Assembly: GCF_001620055.1 (NCBI RefSeq) | Contig: NZ_LQGY01000017.1 | Location: forward strand, 1-42,247 | Direction of reading: 5' to 3' | Length of the DNA: 42,247 bases | Source of the DNA: Agromyces sp. NDB4Y10 | GTDB taxonomy: Bacteria > Actinomycetota > Actinomycetes > Actinomycetales > Microbacteriaceae | In this document: positions 22,908 through 31,874 of the stretch, in pieces | Layout of the letters: every line of letters begins with the position of its first letter | Position numbering within the stretch: position 1 is the first letter of the stretch | Notes under the pieces: model-generated | Told to the model about the DNA's origin: nothing | What the model saw: only the letters and a program-made list of their open reading frames with translations | Database searches by the model: none | Made by a program: the position numbers and the translations under genes

Positions 22908-25166
22908 GTGCGCCCTCGCCGCCCCCGCTTCCTTGCTGTGCTCGCCGCAGCCATCGCGTTCGTCCTGGCGCCGTCGGCGCTCGCGCCCGCGCATGCCGAG
23001 GAACCGACGACCGGCACCATCACCGGCACGGTCACGGGTCCGGACGGCGAGTTGCTCTCCTCGGATGACTGGGCGGGCGTGACGCTCCAGAATGCGTACT
23101 CCAGCGTCGCGTGGGTCGACGTCGACCCGGAGACGGGGGCCTACGCGTTCGCGAACGTGAGCCCGGGGTCGTACCGACTGATGTTCCGCTACGTCGGAGA
23201 CGCCGGCCTCATCGGGGAGTACTGGTCGGACGCGTACTACGAGGCGGACGCTCCGTTCGTCCAGGTGGTCGCCGGCGAGACCTTGACGCTGCACACCAGG
23301 CTCGAACGCGGCGCGGTCGTGCGGGGGACCCTCACCGGGAGTACCGCAGACTTCGGCCCCAACAAGTACGGCAAGCCGCGGGCGAGCATCAATGCGCTCC
23401 GGACCGGCCAGGTACCGCAGAACCGCATCATCGATCTCGCGGAAGACGGGACCTTCACCAGCAAGCCGCTTCCGCCCGGAGAGTATCGAGCCGGCTTCAG
23501 CAACGGCCCGTACTGGACGACCGAAGATCACAACGGCGAACCGTGGGCCTCCGCCACGGGCGCACCGCTGGTGCTGACGCTCGGGGCGGTCATCGACCTG
23601 GACATCGTGCTCGACCCGGTCCCGGCGGTGGCCGGCACGGTCACGGTCATCGACTCCGATGGCACCTCCCAGCCCTACAGCGGCGAAGGGCTCCGACTCG
23701 TCAGCGAGAACGGCGACACCGACCGGGCCGGGTCCGTCTGGCCCACCGGCACGTTCGAGGTGCACGGGGTGACTCCCGGAAGCTACACGGTTCGCGTGGA
23801 GCCGCACCGGTCGACGCTGGCGCTCCCGGGCGAATGGCGAGGTGACGGGATCCGGCCGGGGCTCCTGGACGTGGACGAGGGCGAGTGGGTGTCGGGAATC
23901 GACATCGAGCTCCGCCGCGGCGGATCGTTCCGTGCCGACCTCACCTATGCCGGTCAGCCCATCTGGGACGGCGGCATGTTCTCGATCTGGCGATACGACG
24001 AGACGGAGGATGCGTACCTGCCCGTGGTTCTGGACCAACCCGCCGGCTGGCGCGGCGCCGTCACGGCGCCGGTGCTCGAACCCGGTCGGTACGCCGTCCA
24101 CTTCGCGTCGTCACTGGACGAGAGCATCGGTGGAGAGTTCTGGCAGGACGCGAGGTACTTCGCGGCTCGGACCGATGTCGTGGTCGAGGAGGGCATCGAC
24201 CTGGATCTCGGAGAGGTGGCGCTCGAGCCGCGGTACTTCGACGTGGGGCGTCTGGGCGGCACCGATCGATTCGCCACCGCCGTCGAGATCTCGAAGGCCG
24301 CGATCGAGGACGGTCTGCGAGCGCCGGTGGTGTACGTCGCCAACGCGTTCAACTTCCCCGATGCCCTCGCCGCGGGCCCGGCGGCCATGCACGCGGGCGG
24401 CGTCGTGCTGACCGTTCCCGCCGACCGGATCCCGCCCGTGGTCGCCGCCGAACTCGCACGCATCCGACCCGAGCGGATCGTCGTCGCAGGCGGGACGGGA
24501 TCGGTGTCCGCTGCCGTGTTCCGCCAGCTCGCGGCGTACGTCGACGACCCCGCCGACCTCGACCGGCTGGGCGGCGCGACGCGCTACGACACGGCCCGGC
24601 TGATCGTCGACGACGCCTTCGGCCAGGACGGTGCGTCCACCGCCTTCGTCGCCACTGCGGCGAACTTCCCCGACGCCCTCGCCGCCGGGCCCGCGGCCGG
24701 TGCCCTCCGCGGCCCGGTCATCCTCGTCGACGGCGCGGCGAGGTCGGTCGACGCGGCGACCGCCGCCCTCATCTCCGACCTCGGCGTGACCGCTGTCCTC
24801 ATCGCGGGGGGCCCGGGTTCCGTCAGCGGCGGCGTCGAGGCATCGCTGGCCTCGCTCGTCGGTGGCTCCGATCACGTCGTGCGACTCGCGGGACCCGACC
24901 GCTACGCCACGGCCGCGGCGGTGAACGGCGCCGTGTTCGACGAGACGGAGTACGCCCTGATCGCCTCGGGCACGGGCTTCCCGGACGCGCTCGCCGGCGG
25001 ACCGCTCGCCGGCATGCTCGGCGCGCCGATCCACCTCTCGCCGGGTTCGTGCATTCCTGCGTCGGCAGCGGCCGGCATCGTCGACAGCGGCGTCCTCGGG
25101 GTCCTGCTGCTCGGCGGACCCGGCGCACTCGGTGCATCGGTCGAGTCGCTCACCCTCTGCGGCTGA
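22908..25166 (+). CDS. Exported cell-wall protein with carboxypeptidase-regulatory-like modules and CWB2 repeats
   Basis: A 752-residue surface protein. The signal peptide (about residues 1-30) ends in LAPAHAEEP. The next 400 residues form several beta-sandwich modules of the carboxypeptidase-regulatory/SpaA-like kind (GTITGTVTGPDGELL, YAFANVSPGSYRLMFRYVG, VRGTLTGSTADFG). The C-terminus holds three cell-wall-binding type 2 repeats, each opening with R-L-x-G: RLGGTDRFATAVEIS, RLGGATRYDTARLIVDD and RLAGPDRYATAAAVNG. CWB2 repeats bind wall polymers non-covalently. The GTG at 22908 has GGAGA 7 bases upstream. The last residues include a single Cys pair (PGSCIP, LTLCG) that may form a disulfide. 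Function beyond adhesion or wall attachment is unknown. Confidence 0.85.
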   Translation: MRPRRPRFLAVLAAAIAFVLAPSALAPAHAEEPTTGTITGTVTGPDGELLSSDDWAGVTLQNAYSSVAWVDVDPETGAYAFANVSPGSYRLMFRYVGDAGLIGEYWSDAYYEADAPFVQVVAGETLTLHTRLERGAVVRGTLTGSTADFGPNKYGKPRASINALRTGQVPQNRIIDLAEDGTFTSKPLPPGEYRAGFSNGPYWTTEDHNGEPWASATGAPLVLTLGAVIDLDIVLDPVPAVAGTVTVIDSDGTSQPYSGEGLRLVSENGDTDRAGSVWPTGTFEVHGVTPGSYTVRVEPHRSTLALPGEWRGDGIRPGLLDVDEGEWVSGIDIELRRGGSFRADLTYAGQPIWDGGMFSIWRYDETEDAYLPVVLDQPAGWRGAVTAPVLEPGRYAVHFASSLDESIGGEFWQDARYFAARTDVVVEEGIDLDLGEVALEPRYFDVGRLGGTDRFATAVEISKAAIEDGLRAPVVYVANAFNFPDALAAGPAAMHAGGVVLTVPADRIPPVVAAELARIRPERIVVAGGTGSVSAAVFRQLAAYVDDPADLDRLGGATRYDTARLIVDDAFGQDGASTAFVATAANFPDALAAGPAAGALRGPVILVDGAARSVDAATAALISDLGVTAVLIAGGPGSVSGGVEASLASLVGGSDHVVRLAGPDRYATAAAVNGAVFDETEYALIASGTGFPDALAGGPLAGMLGAPIHLSPGSCIPASAAAGIVDSGVLGVLLLGGPGALGASVESLTLCG

Positions 25167-25229
25167 CCAGCTCGCGTCCGCGCCCGACGGTCGGAGAGGC
25201 GACGCCTCCCCGCCCCGGCGCGCCGACGC

Positions 25230-25436
25230 TCAGTCGTCGAGCACGAAGGTGACCTCGAGGGTCACCGACCACTCGACGATGCGTTCGCCCTCGACCTTGA
25301 CCTTCTGCTCCTTGACCCACGCGCCCTTGACGTTGCGGAGCGTCTGGGCCGAGCGGGCGATGCCGACCGCGACGGCGTCCTCGAAGCTCGTCTCGGAGAA
25401 GGCGGTGATGGTGGTGACGCGTGCGACGGATGACAT
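25230..25436 (-). CDS. Dodecin (flavin-binding dodecamer protein)
   Basis: A 68-residue protein matching the dodecin family along its whole length: TTITAFSETSFEDAVAVGIA, then TLRNVKGAWVKEQKVKVEG and WSVTLEVTFVLDD. Dodecins form hollow 12-mers that store or buffer riboflavin, FMN or FAD, and in some groups CoA. The ATG at 25436 is preceded on its strand by AGGAGGAA with 5-base spacing. Two LLM flavoprotein genes and an FMN reductase gene lie within 9 kb, but no direct link is visible. Convergent with the CWB2 gene. Confidence 0.93.
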   Translation of the reverse strand: MSSVARVTTITAFSETSFEDAVAVGIARSAQTLRNVKGAWVKEQKVKVEGERIVEWSVTLEVTFVLDD

Positions 25437-25662
25437 GGCGTTCCTCCTCGAACGTTCCGGGCGCACCGGACGATGCCCCCGTGCCCATCTTGCGCGTCTC
25501 GGGCGCCGACCGCGAGGGGGTGCGCGAACGGATGTCGCGACCCGGCTGCCCTCGGCCCGCGGCATGACCCGGGCGCGACCGCCCCGGGAACGGCGTCCGT
25601 CGACTCGGTGAACCCTGGTCGACCTCCGGCGTCGCGGCGCGCGGCGAGACGGGACGAGCGGA

Positions 25663-25668
25663 CACGCT
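25663..25668 (+). promoter_or_regulatory. -10 box (CACGCT) of the glycosyltransferase-esterase gene, leaderless type
   Basis: CACGCT ends 6 bases before the GTG at 25675. The remaining 25437-25662 holds no gene or clear structure that I can see. Confidence 0.4.
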
Positions 25669-25674
25669 GTCACC

Positions 25675-27702
25675 GTGAGAGTCGCCCTCCTCGCCGAATC
25701 GTTCCTCCCGCACATGAACGGGGTCACCCACTCGTTGCTGCAGGTGCTTCGACACCTCGAGCGTCGAGGCCATGAGGCGCTCGTGATCGCCCCGCGCTCC
25801 GGACCCGTCGACCACGGGCTGCACGGCGCCCGCGCGGAGTTCCTGCGGTCGGCGCCGCTGCCCGGGTATCCCGAGGTGCGGGTGGCGCTCACCGGGGTGC
25901 GCCGGCTGACCGGGGTGCTCGGGGACTTCCGGCCGGACGTGGTGCACCTCGCGTCGCCGTTCGTGCTCGGGTGGCAGGGCGTGCTCGCGGCCGAGCGCCT
26001 GGCCGTGCCATCCGTCGCCGTCTACCAGACCGACGTGCCGGCCTACGCGGAGCGGTACGGGATGGCCGGCGCCGAGCCCGTGCTCGCCCGGCACGTCGCC
26101 CGGATCCACCGTCGCGCGACCCTGACGCTCGCGCCGTCCTCGGCGGCGGCGACGCGGCTCGAGGGCTACGGCGTCGAGCGGATGCGGCGCTGGGCGCGAG
26201 GGGTCGACACCGAGCGGTTCCACCCGGTGCGCCGCGATCCGGCGTGGCGTCGTCGCTTCGCGGCCGACGACGAGGTGCTGGTGGGCTACGTCGGCCGCCT
26301 CGCGCCGGAGAAGCAGGTCGAGGACCTGCGGGCGCTCACGGGCATCGAGGGCGTGCGCCTCGTCGTCGTCGGAGACGGGCCGTCGCGTGTGGCGCTGGAA
26401 GCCGCGCTGCCCGGCGCCCGCTTCACCGGGTTCCTCGGCGGCGAGCAGCTCGCGACCGCGGTGGCCAGCCTCGACCTGTTCGTGCACCCGGGCGAGAGCG
26501 AGACGTTCTGCCAGACCGTCCAGGAGGCGCTGGCCAGCGGCGTCCCGGTGGTCGCCACCGGCCGCGGCGGGCCGCTCGACCTGGTGCACTCGAGCCGGGA
26601 CGGCTGGCTGTACCGGCCCGGGGACCTGGGCGAGCTCGCTGCCCGCGTGCGCGACCTCGCGGGCGACGACGCGAAGCGGCGCGCGTTCGGCCGCGCGGCG
26701 CGCGAGGGGGTCGCGGAGCGCAGTTGGGAGCGACTCGGCGACGAGCTGCTCGCGCACTACGAACTGGCCGCTCGCATCCGTTCGGGCGTTGTCGCGAGCC
26801 CCGCCGTCACCGGCCACGCCATCACGGCGCGGCGGGACGCCGAGCCGGCACCCGCGGCGACGGTGCGGCCGACGCCGCCCGCACCGGCCGCCGCGCGACG
26901 CTGGGAGCGGTTCGTCGCCGTCGGCGACTCGGTCACCGAGGGGCTGTGCGACTCGTCCCGCATGGCCGCAGGGGAGTACCGCGGCTGGGCCGACCGGTTG
27001 GCGATGCTGCTCGCGGCGACCGGCGGCGGGGTGGGCTACGCCAACCTCGCCGTCCGCAGCCGCCGCGTGCGCGACGTCGTCGACGTGCAACTCCCGCACG
27101 CCATGCGCCTGCGCGCCGACCTCGTGACGGTCCTCGCGGGCGGCAACGACCTCGTCCGAATCGACGCCCGGCCGGAGGCGCTCGCCGATCGCCTCGCCGA
27201 CGCCGTGCTCGCCGTGCGCGCCGCCGGGTGCGACGTGCTCGTCGTCACGCCCTTCGTCCCGGCGCACGAGCGCCTGGGTCCCGTCCGAGCCCGATTCGCG
27301 CGGTTCGGCGAGCGGATGCGGCACCGGCTCGAGGGCACGGACGTGCTCGTGCTCGACGCGGCCGCGCACGACGGGCTGACCGCCCGCGGGGTCTGGGCCG
27401 AGGACCGCGTCCACCTCAACTCCTCCGGCCACCGGGCGCTGGCCTACGCCGCCGCATCGGTGCTCGGGGTGCCGGATGCCGCCGCGCTCGCCGCACTCGA
27501 CGCGGCGCTGCACGGCGACGCCGATGAGCCCGACGCCCCGCCGCTGCCCACGGGCGAGTGGCTGCGCCGCCATGCCGTGCCGTGGGCCGGCCGTCGCCTG
27601 CTCGGCCGGACCGCGGGGGACGGGCGCTCCCCGAAGCACGCGGACCTGGTGCACATCCCGCCGCCCGACCGTGCCGCGCGGCGCGCCCGGACCACCGCGT
27701 GA
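25675..27702 (+). CDS. Fusion of a GT4 glycosyltransferase and an SGNH/GDSL hydrolase
   Basis: A 675-residue two-enzyme protein. Residues about 1-375 form a GT-B glycosyltransferase of family 4, close to GDP-mannose-dependent alpha-mannosyltransferases: AESFLPHMNGVTHSLLQVL at the start, YVGRLAPEKQVEDL, and the E-x7-E type motif HPGESETFCQTVQEALASG (about 272-290). A Pro/Ala linker (about 378-408) leads to an SGNH hydrolase: block I VGDSVTEG (Ser about 418), block III GGND (about 488-491) and block V DRVHLNSSGH (about 575-584). The reading frame is continuous with no sign of a frameshift. Joined activities suggest mannosylation of a lipid or wall glycan plus removal or transfer of an acyl group on the same product. 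GTG start set by the -10 box. Confidence 0.88.
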   Translation: MRVALLAESFLPHMNGVTHSLLQVLRHLERRGHEALVIAPRSGPVDHGLHGARAEFLRSAPLPGYPEVRVALTGVRRLTGVLGDFRPDVVHLASPFVLGWQGVLAAERLAVPSVAVYQTDVPAYAERYGMAGAEPVLARHVARIHRRATLTLAPSSAAATRLEGYGVERMRRWARGVDTERFHPVRRDPAWRRRFAADDEVLVGYVGRLAPEKQVEDLRALTGIEGVRLVVVGDGPSRVALEAALPGARFTGFLGGEQLATAVASLDLFVHPGESETFCQTVQEALASGVPVVATGRGGPLDLVHSSRDGWLYRPGDLGELAARVRDLAGDDAKRRAFGRAAREGVAERSWERLGDELLAHYELAARIRSGVVASPAVTGHAITARRDAEPAPAATVRPTPPAPAAARRWERFVAVGDSVTEGLCDSSRMAAGEYRGWADRLAMLLAATGGGVGYANLAVRSRRVRDVVDVQLPHAMRLRADLVTVLAGGNDLVRIDARPEALADRLADAVLAVRAAGCDVLVVTPFVPAHERLGPVRARFARFGERMRHRLEGTDVLVLDAAAHDGLTARGVWAEDRVHLNSSGHRALAYAAASVLGVPDAAALAALDAALHGDADEPDAPPLPTGEWLRRHAVPWAGRRLLGRTAGDGRSPKHADLVHIPPPDRAARRARTTA

Positions 27703-27745
27703 GCCGCCGCCGCGGCGCCCGCTAGGCCACGACACGCCGGGCTGG

Positions 27746-27751
27746 TAGGCT
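27746..27751 (+). promoter_or_regulatory. -10 box (TAGGCT) of pnp
   Basis: TAGGCT predicts transcription from about 27758, exactly the first base of the leader's first hairpin. No clear -35. Confidence 0.5.
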
Positions 27752-27757
27752 CGCCGA

Positions 27758-27919
27758 GGGTGCCCGTTCGGCACCCGCTCAACTCAACATGAGCTCGCGC
27801 CCATCCACGGGCGCGCAACGGAGCAGGCCGGCAGGAAGCTGGTCCCCTGTGGTGGCTTACCAAGCACGAGCTTGGTGGACTTCTACTGGTGGCCAGCGCT
27901 GGCGGGTCGGATGACCCGC
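27758..27919 (+). ncRNA. Structured pnp leader, candidate Actino-pnp RNA
   Basis: Four perfect 7-base stems follow one another: GGGTGCC/GGCACCC (27758-27776), CGCGCCC/GGGCGCG (27796-27815), ACCAAGC/GCTTGGT (27859-27876) and GCGGGTC/GACCCGC (27902-27919). A conserved structured element called Actino-pnp is known in the 5' leaders of actinobacterial polynucleotide phosphorylase genes. I assign this leader to it by position and structure, without a covariance search. It probably lets PNPase control its own mRNA. Confidence 0.6.
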
Positions 27920-27999
27920 TGAGATCTGCCTGTTCCCTGCTCCTTGTCCACCTCGCGCGCCACACGGGCGTGCGAGTCGAAACAAAGGAGAGAGACCTC

Positions 28000-30282
28000 T
28001 TGGAAGGTCCTGAAATCACGTTCGCCGAGACCGTCATCGACAACGGTCGCTTCGGCACCCGTACCATCCGCTTCGAGACCGGCCGACTCGCGCAGCAGGC
28101 GCAGGGTTCGGCGGTCGCCTACCTCGACGACGAGACCATGCTGCTCTCGGCCACGTCGGTGTCGAAGCAGCCGAAGGAGCACTTCGACTTCTTCCCGCTC
28201 ACGATCGACGTCGAGGAGCGCATGTACGCCGCGGGCCGCATCCCCGGCTCGTTCTTCCGCCGCGAGGGCCGCCCCTCGACGGAGGCGATCCTCACCTGCC
28301 GCCTCATCGACCGGCCGCTGCGTCCCTCGTTCGTCGATGGCCTCCGCAACGAGGTCCAGGTCGTCGTGACCGTGCTCGCGATCGAGCCCGACGAGCTCTA
28401 CGACGTGCTCGCCATCAACAGCGCGTCGCTCTCGACGCAGCTGTCGGGCCTGCCGTTCTCCGGCCCGATCGGCGGCGTGCGCGTCGCCCTCATCGACGGC
28501 CAGTGGGTCGGCTTCCCGAAGCACTCGCAGCTCGAGGACGCCGTGTTCAGCATGGTCGTCGCGGGTCGCGTCGTGACCGAGGCCGACGGCTCGCAGGATG
28601 TCGCGATCATGATGATCGAGGCCGAGGCCACCGACAACGCCTTCAACCTGATCCAGGCCGGCGCCGTCAAGCCCGACGAGACTGTCATCGCGCAGGGCAT
28701 CGAGGCGTCGAAGCCGTTCATCAAGCAGCTCGTCGAGGCGCAGCAGGAGGTGGCGAAGACCGCCGCCAAGCCGACCGCCGACTACCCGACCTTCCCGCCC
28801 TACCAGGACGCGACGAAGGCCGCCGTCGAGGAGCTCGCGCTCGAGGAGCTCAAGGGCATCTACCAGATCGCCGGCAAGGTCGAGCGGCAGGACGCCGACG
28901 ACGCGCTCAAGGCGCGCGTCAAGGAGGCCATCGCCGCCAAGGTCGAGGCCGGGGAGCTCCCCGAGTCGGCCAACGGCGAGGTGTCGGCCGCGTACAAGTC
29001 GGTCACCAAGCACGTCGTGCGCTCGCGCGTCCTCTCCGAGGGCGTCCGCATCGACGGCCGAGGCCTGGCCGACATCCGTCCGCTCGACGCCGAGGTGCAG
29101 GTCATCCCGCGCGTGCACGGCTCCGCCATCTTCCAGCGCGGCGAGACCCAGATCCTGGGCGTCACCACGCTGAACATGCTCAAGATGGAGCAGCAGATCG
29201 ACTCGCTGAGCCCGGTCACCAAGAAGCGCTACATGCACAACTACAACTTCCCGCCCTACTCGACGGGTGAGACGGGGCGCGTCGGTTCGCCGAAGCGCCG
29301 CGAGATCGGCCACGGCGCGCTCGCCGAGCGTGCGCTCGTGCCGGTGCTGCCGTCGCGCGAGGAGTTCCCGTACGCCATCCGCCAGGTCTCCGAGGCGCTC
29401 GGCTCGAACGGCTCGACCTCGATGGGCTCGGTCTGCGCGTCCACGCTGTCGCTGCTGAACGCGGGCGTGCCGCTGAAGGCGCCGGTCGCGGGCATCGCGA
29501 TGGGCCTCATCTCCGACACGGTCGACGGTGAGACCCGCTACGCGGCGCTGACCGACATCCTGGGCGCGGAGGACGCGCTCGGCGACATGGACTTCAAGGT
29601 CGCCGGCACGTCCGAGTTCGTCACGGCGATCCAGCTCGACACCAAGCTCGACGGCATCCCCGCCTCGGTGCTCGCCGGCGCGCTCACCCAGGCCAAGGAG
29701 GCGCGCACCACGATCCTGCAGGTGCTGAACGCCGCCATCGACGGCCCCGACGAGATGGCCCCGACGGCGCCGCGCGTCATCAGCGTGCAGATCCCGGTCG
29801 ACAAGATCGGCGAGCTCATCGGCCCGAAGGGCAAGACGATCAACGGCATCCAGGACGACACCGGTGCCGAGATCTCCATCGAGGACGACGGCACCGTCTA
29901 CATCGGCGCGACCGACGGCCCGACGGCCGAGGCGGCGCGGGCCGCGGTCAACGCGATCGCGAACCCGACCAACCCCGAGGTCGGCGAGCAGTTCCTCGGC
30001 ACGGTGGTGAAGATCGCCGCGTTCGGTGCGTTCATCTCGCTGCTGCCCGGCAAGGACGGCCTGCTGCACATCTCCGAGGTGCGCAAGCTCGCCGGCGGCA
30101 AGCGCGTCGAGAGCGTCGAGGACGTCCTCGGCGTCGGCCAGAAGATCCTCGTCGAGATCACGAAGATCGACGACCGCGGCAAGCTCTCGCTCGCGCCCGT
30201 CATCGCGGAGGAGGCCGACTCGGCCCCCGCCGAGACCGAGCGCGTGCACCCCGTGGAGCCCGCCGAGGGTGCCGACGTCTAG
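28000..30282 (+). CDS. pnp: Polynucleotide phosphorylase (PNPase)
   Basis: A 760-residue 3'-5' exoribonuclease that phosphorolyses RNA and can also add tails. Two RNase PH-like domains flank a helical domain: the first spans about 1-220 ([27 protein letters not shown]), the second about 340-560 ([19 protein letters not shown], then [12 protein letters not shown]). A KH domain ([20 protein letters not shown], about 605-660) and an S1 domain ([20 protein letters not shown], about 665-740) follow. The start is TTG at 28000: AAAGGAG sits 9 bases upstream, and the residues after it ([15 protein letters not shown]) match the normal N-terminus. An in-frame ATG at 27889 would translate the structured leader and is rejected. 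Confidence 0.97.
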   Translation: MEGPEITFAETVIDNGRFGTRTIRFETGRLAQQAQGSAVAYLDDETMLLSATSVSKQPKEHFDFFPLTIDVEERMYAAGRIPGSFFRREGRPSTEAILTCRLIDRPLRPSFVDGLRNEVQVVVTVLAIEPDELYDVLAINSASLSTQLSGLPFSGPIGGVRVALIDGQWVGFPKHSQLEDAVFSMVVAGRVVTEADGSQDVAIMMIEAEATDNAFNLIQAGAVKPDETVIAQGIEASKPFIKQLVEAQQEVAKTAAKPTADYPTFPPYQDATKAAVEELALEELKGIYQIAGKVERQDADDALKARVKEAIAAKVEAGELPESANGEVSAAYKSVTKHVVRSRVLSEGVRIDGRGLADIRPLDAEVQVIPRVHGSAIFQRGETQILGVTTLNMLKMEQQIDSLSPVTKKRYMHNYNFPPYSTGETGRVGSPKRREIGHGALAERALVPVLPSREEFPYAIRQVSEALGSNGSTSMGSVCASTLSLLNAGVPLKAPVAGIAMGLISDTVDGETRYAALTDILGAEDALGDMDFKVAGTSEFVTAIQLDTKLDGIPASVLAGALTQAKEARTTILQVLNAAIDGPDEMAPTAPRVISVQIPVDKIGELIGPKGKTINGIQDDTGAEISIEDDGTVYIGATDGPTAEAARAAVNAIANPTNPEVGEQFLGTVVKIAAFGAFISLLPGKDGLLHISEVRKLAGGKRVESVEDVLGVGQKILVEITKIDDRGKLSLAPVIAEEADSAPAETERVHPVEPAEGADV

Positions 30283-30299
30283 TCGTCGCCCCGTCGCAC

Positions 30300-30334
30300 C
30301 GATGCCCCGCCCGATCCGTTCGGGCGGGGCATCG
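30300..30334. terminator. Terminator after pnp
   Basis: A perfect 14-base stem, with arms 30300-30313 and 30321-30334 (GATGCCCCGCCCG against CGGGCGGGGCATC plus one more C-G pair) and a 7-base loop. It also lies at the end of the opposing small gene. Confidence 0.85.
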
Positions 30335-30346
30335 TCGTCTCGTCGC

Positions 30347-30559
30347 CTACAGCGGCAGGAACGTCGCCGAGCGGATGGCGCGGTCGCGCTCGGCGACGGC
30401 GGCCTCGGCCGCCTCGCGGGCGGCCATCCGGGCGAGCAGGCGGTCGCGGTCGGTGCGCCGCGCCGAGCGGCGCCGGCCCCAGCGGGCCAGGGCGAGCCCG
30501 GCGCGGACGGCCCAGTCGCCGAGCCGGCCGGAGCCGGGGGAGAGGGTGAGGGAGCTCAT
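30347..30559 (-). CDS. Small basic protein coupled to the ArsR-type regulator
   Basis: A 70-residue protein that I do not recognise. It is rich in Arg and Ala (GLALARWGRRRSARRTDRDR, then a helix REAAEAAVAERDRAIRSA). An amphipathic helix could touch the membrane or nucleic acid. Its ATG overlaps the stop of the regulator gene (ATGA at 30559-30556), so the two are translated together. The coupling is the only clue to function, and no transporter gene is adjacent. Confidence 0.65.
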   Translation of the reverse strand: MSSLTLSPGSGRLGDWAVRAGLALARWGRRRSARRTDRDRLLARMAAREAAEAAVAERDRAIRSATFLPL

Positions 30560-31206
30560 CGGTCCTCCTTCGCGGGGTCGGCGGTCGGTTCGCCGCGCAC
30601 GAGCGGGAATGCGTTGACGTGGATCTGGACGGGACGTGAGCCGGGCGACGGCGTGCGCTTGTAGGCGCTGATGTAGCGCTGCAGGACGGCGTCGATGTCG
30701 GTCACCAGGCCGTGGAGCTGTTCGGGCGTGAGGCGGAGGTTGATCGTGTCCGAGGTGGCGATGTCGAGCCAGTCGGAGTCGAACACCAGCTCGCCCTCGG
30801 CGAGGAACTCGTGGAAGTTCTGCTCGCGGGCGCGGAACCACTCGTCCTCCACGAGCTTCACCGCGAGGCGTTCCGCGCTGCCGGGCGGCAGCTTGCGGGC
30901 ATCGGGGATCGCGATGGATCCGGGGCTTCGTTCCCACCAGCGCTCGCGGCCCTTGCCGCGCGAGGGGTCCTCGCGCACCAGGCCGGCGCGAGCGAGCTGG
31001 CGCAGGTGATAGCTGGTGGCCCCGCTGGATTCGCCGAGGCGCTCGGCGAGCATGCTGGCCGTGAACGGGCCGTAGGACGAGAGCTCGTCGTAGATGCGCA
31101 CCCGGAGGGGGTGCGCGAGGCTCTTCAGGCTCTCCGAGGGCAGGACGTGGTCGATCCCGGGGTGCCGGGAGCTGCTGGGCCAGGCGTTCAGGTCGGTGTC
31201 GTCCAT
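30556..31206 (-). CDS. ArsR-type winged-helix transcriptional repressor
   Basis: A 216-residue regulator. An ArsR-like (HTH_20) winged helix covers about residues 22-105: SLKSLAHPLRVRIYDELSSY, then ASMLAERLGESSGATSYHLR and the wing GLVREDPSRGKGRERWWE. The C-terminal 110 residues are a helical domain seen in actinobacterial regulators of this kind and may bind the inducer. No ArsR-type metal cysteines are present. The ATG at 31206 is preferred over one 7 codons earlier because TATCTT lies exactly 6 bases before it. The promoter is embedded in a palindromic operator, so it represses itself and the coupled 70-residue gene. Confidence 0.85.
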   Translation of the reverse strand: MDDTDLNAWPSSSRHPGIDHVLPSESLKSLAHPLRVRIYDELSSYGPFTASMLAERLGESSGATSYHLRQLARAGLVREDPSRGKGRERWWERSPGSIAIPDARKLPPGSAERLAVKLVEDEWFRAREQNFHEFLAEGELVFDSDWLDIATSDTINLRLTPEQLHGLVTDIDAVLQRYISAYKRTPSPGSRPVQIHVNAFPLVRGEPTADPAKEDR

Positions 31207-31208
31207 GG

Positions 31209-31255
31209 TGCAAAGATAGCGTTGCAAAGAATTCTTTGCAAGAGGTTCTTTGCAA
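31209..31255 (-). promoter_or_regulatory. Palindromic operator and promoter of the ArsR-type regulator
   Basis: TTGCAAAGAATTCTTTGCAA (31222-31241) is a perfect 20-bp palindrome. Further half-sites are TTCTTTGCAA at 31246-31255 and TGCAAAGA at 31209-31216. Read on the minus strand, TTGCAA (31241-31236) and TATCTT (31218-31213) form -35 and -10 with 17-bp spacing, and the -10 ends 6 bases before the ATG at 31206. A protein bound to the palindrome would block the promoter. Confidence 0.8.
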
Positions 31256-31326
31256 CTCTCGCAGAGCTCGCGAGGATGACCGCAGCGGCGGTGCCCGGGC
31301 GGGCCGCGCGGCTCGGTGAGCGCGGC

Positions 31327-31381
31327 GGGTGAGCGCGGGCGCAGCGGGTGAGCGCGGCGCAGCGGGTGGGCGCGGCTCAGC
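31327..31381. repeat. Tandem 18-19 bp repeats between the ArsR-type and Lrp genes
   Basis: Three units, GGGTGAGCGCGGGCGCAGC (31327-31345), GGGTGAGCGCGGCGCAGC (31346-31363) and GGGTGGGCGCGGCTCAGC (31364-31381), with partial copies on both sides. The third unit contains the stop codon of the Lrp gene. The rest of 31256-31326 is featureless. Confidence 0.75.
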
Positions 31382-31835
31382 GGGCGAGCAGCGGCGACAG
31401 GCGGTAGGGGATGAGCTCGCCCATCGCGAGGGAGGTCTCCGTGCGTTCGACGCCCTCGATCGCGAGGATCTCCTCGTCGATGCGGAACAGGTCGTGCGCG
31501 TCACGGCAGACCACCCGGACGAGCAGGTCCACCTGGCCCGACAGCCCGTGGGCCTGGATCACCTCGGGGATCCGCGAGAGTTCCCGCACGACGTCGGACA
31601 GCAGCTTCTGGCGTGCGTGGACCGACACGAACGCCTCGAGCGGATAGCCGAGCGGCGCCGGGTCGATGCTGCGCTCGAACGAGAGGAAGGCTCCGGATGC
31701 CTCGAGCCGCGCCATCCGCGCCTGGACGGTGTTGCGGCTCAGCTTGAGCCGGTCGGCGAGCGCGACGGCCGTGGCTCGCGGGTCGTCGGCCAATGCCCGG
31801 AGCAGGGCTCGGTCGACCGCGTCGTAGCCGTTCAT
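31377..31835 (-). CDS. Lrp/AsnC-family transcriptional regulator, probably BkdR-like
   Basis: A 152-residue regulator. The AsnC-type helix-turn-helix is at about residues 4-55 (DAVDRALLRALADDPRATAV, ALADRLKLSRNTVQARMARL). The ligand-binding RAM domain follows at about 65-145 (RIPEVIQAHGLSGQVDLLVR, GVERTETSLAMGELIPYR). Lrp-type regulators next to 2-oxoacid dehydrogenase genes (BkdR) respond to branched-chain amino acids or their keto acids. It is divergent from the E1alpha gene, with a dyad covering that promoter's -35. The ATG at 31835 has no Shine-Dalgarno; TAACGT lies 8 bases upstream. The 3' end runs into the tandem repeat. Confidence 0.9.
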   Translation of the reverse strand: MNGYDAVDRALLRALADDPRATAVALADRLKLSRNTVQARMARLEASGAFLSFERSIDPAPLGYPLEAFVSVHARQKLLSDVVRELSRIPEVIQAHGLSGQVDLLVRVVCRDAHDLFRIDEEILAIEGVERTETSLAMGELIPYRLSPLLAR

Positions 31836-31874
31836 AGCGCCACACGTTAGCACCGTGAAGTCCGTCACCACCAT

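Noticed and set aside
27889..27999. ATG at 27889 as start of PNPase
   Set aside because: The added residues would be translated from the structured leader and do not match PNPase N-termini; the TTG at 28000 has the ribosome binding site.
27883..30249. 788-codon open frame opposite pnp
   Set aside because: It mirrors the PNPase codons exactly and has no recognisable domain.
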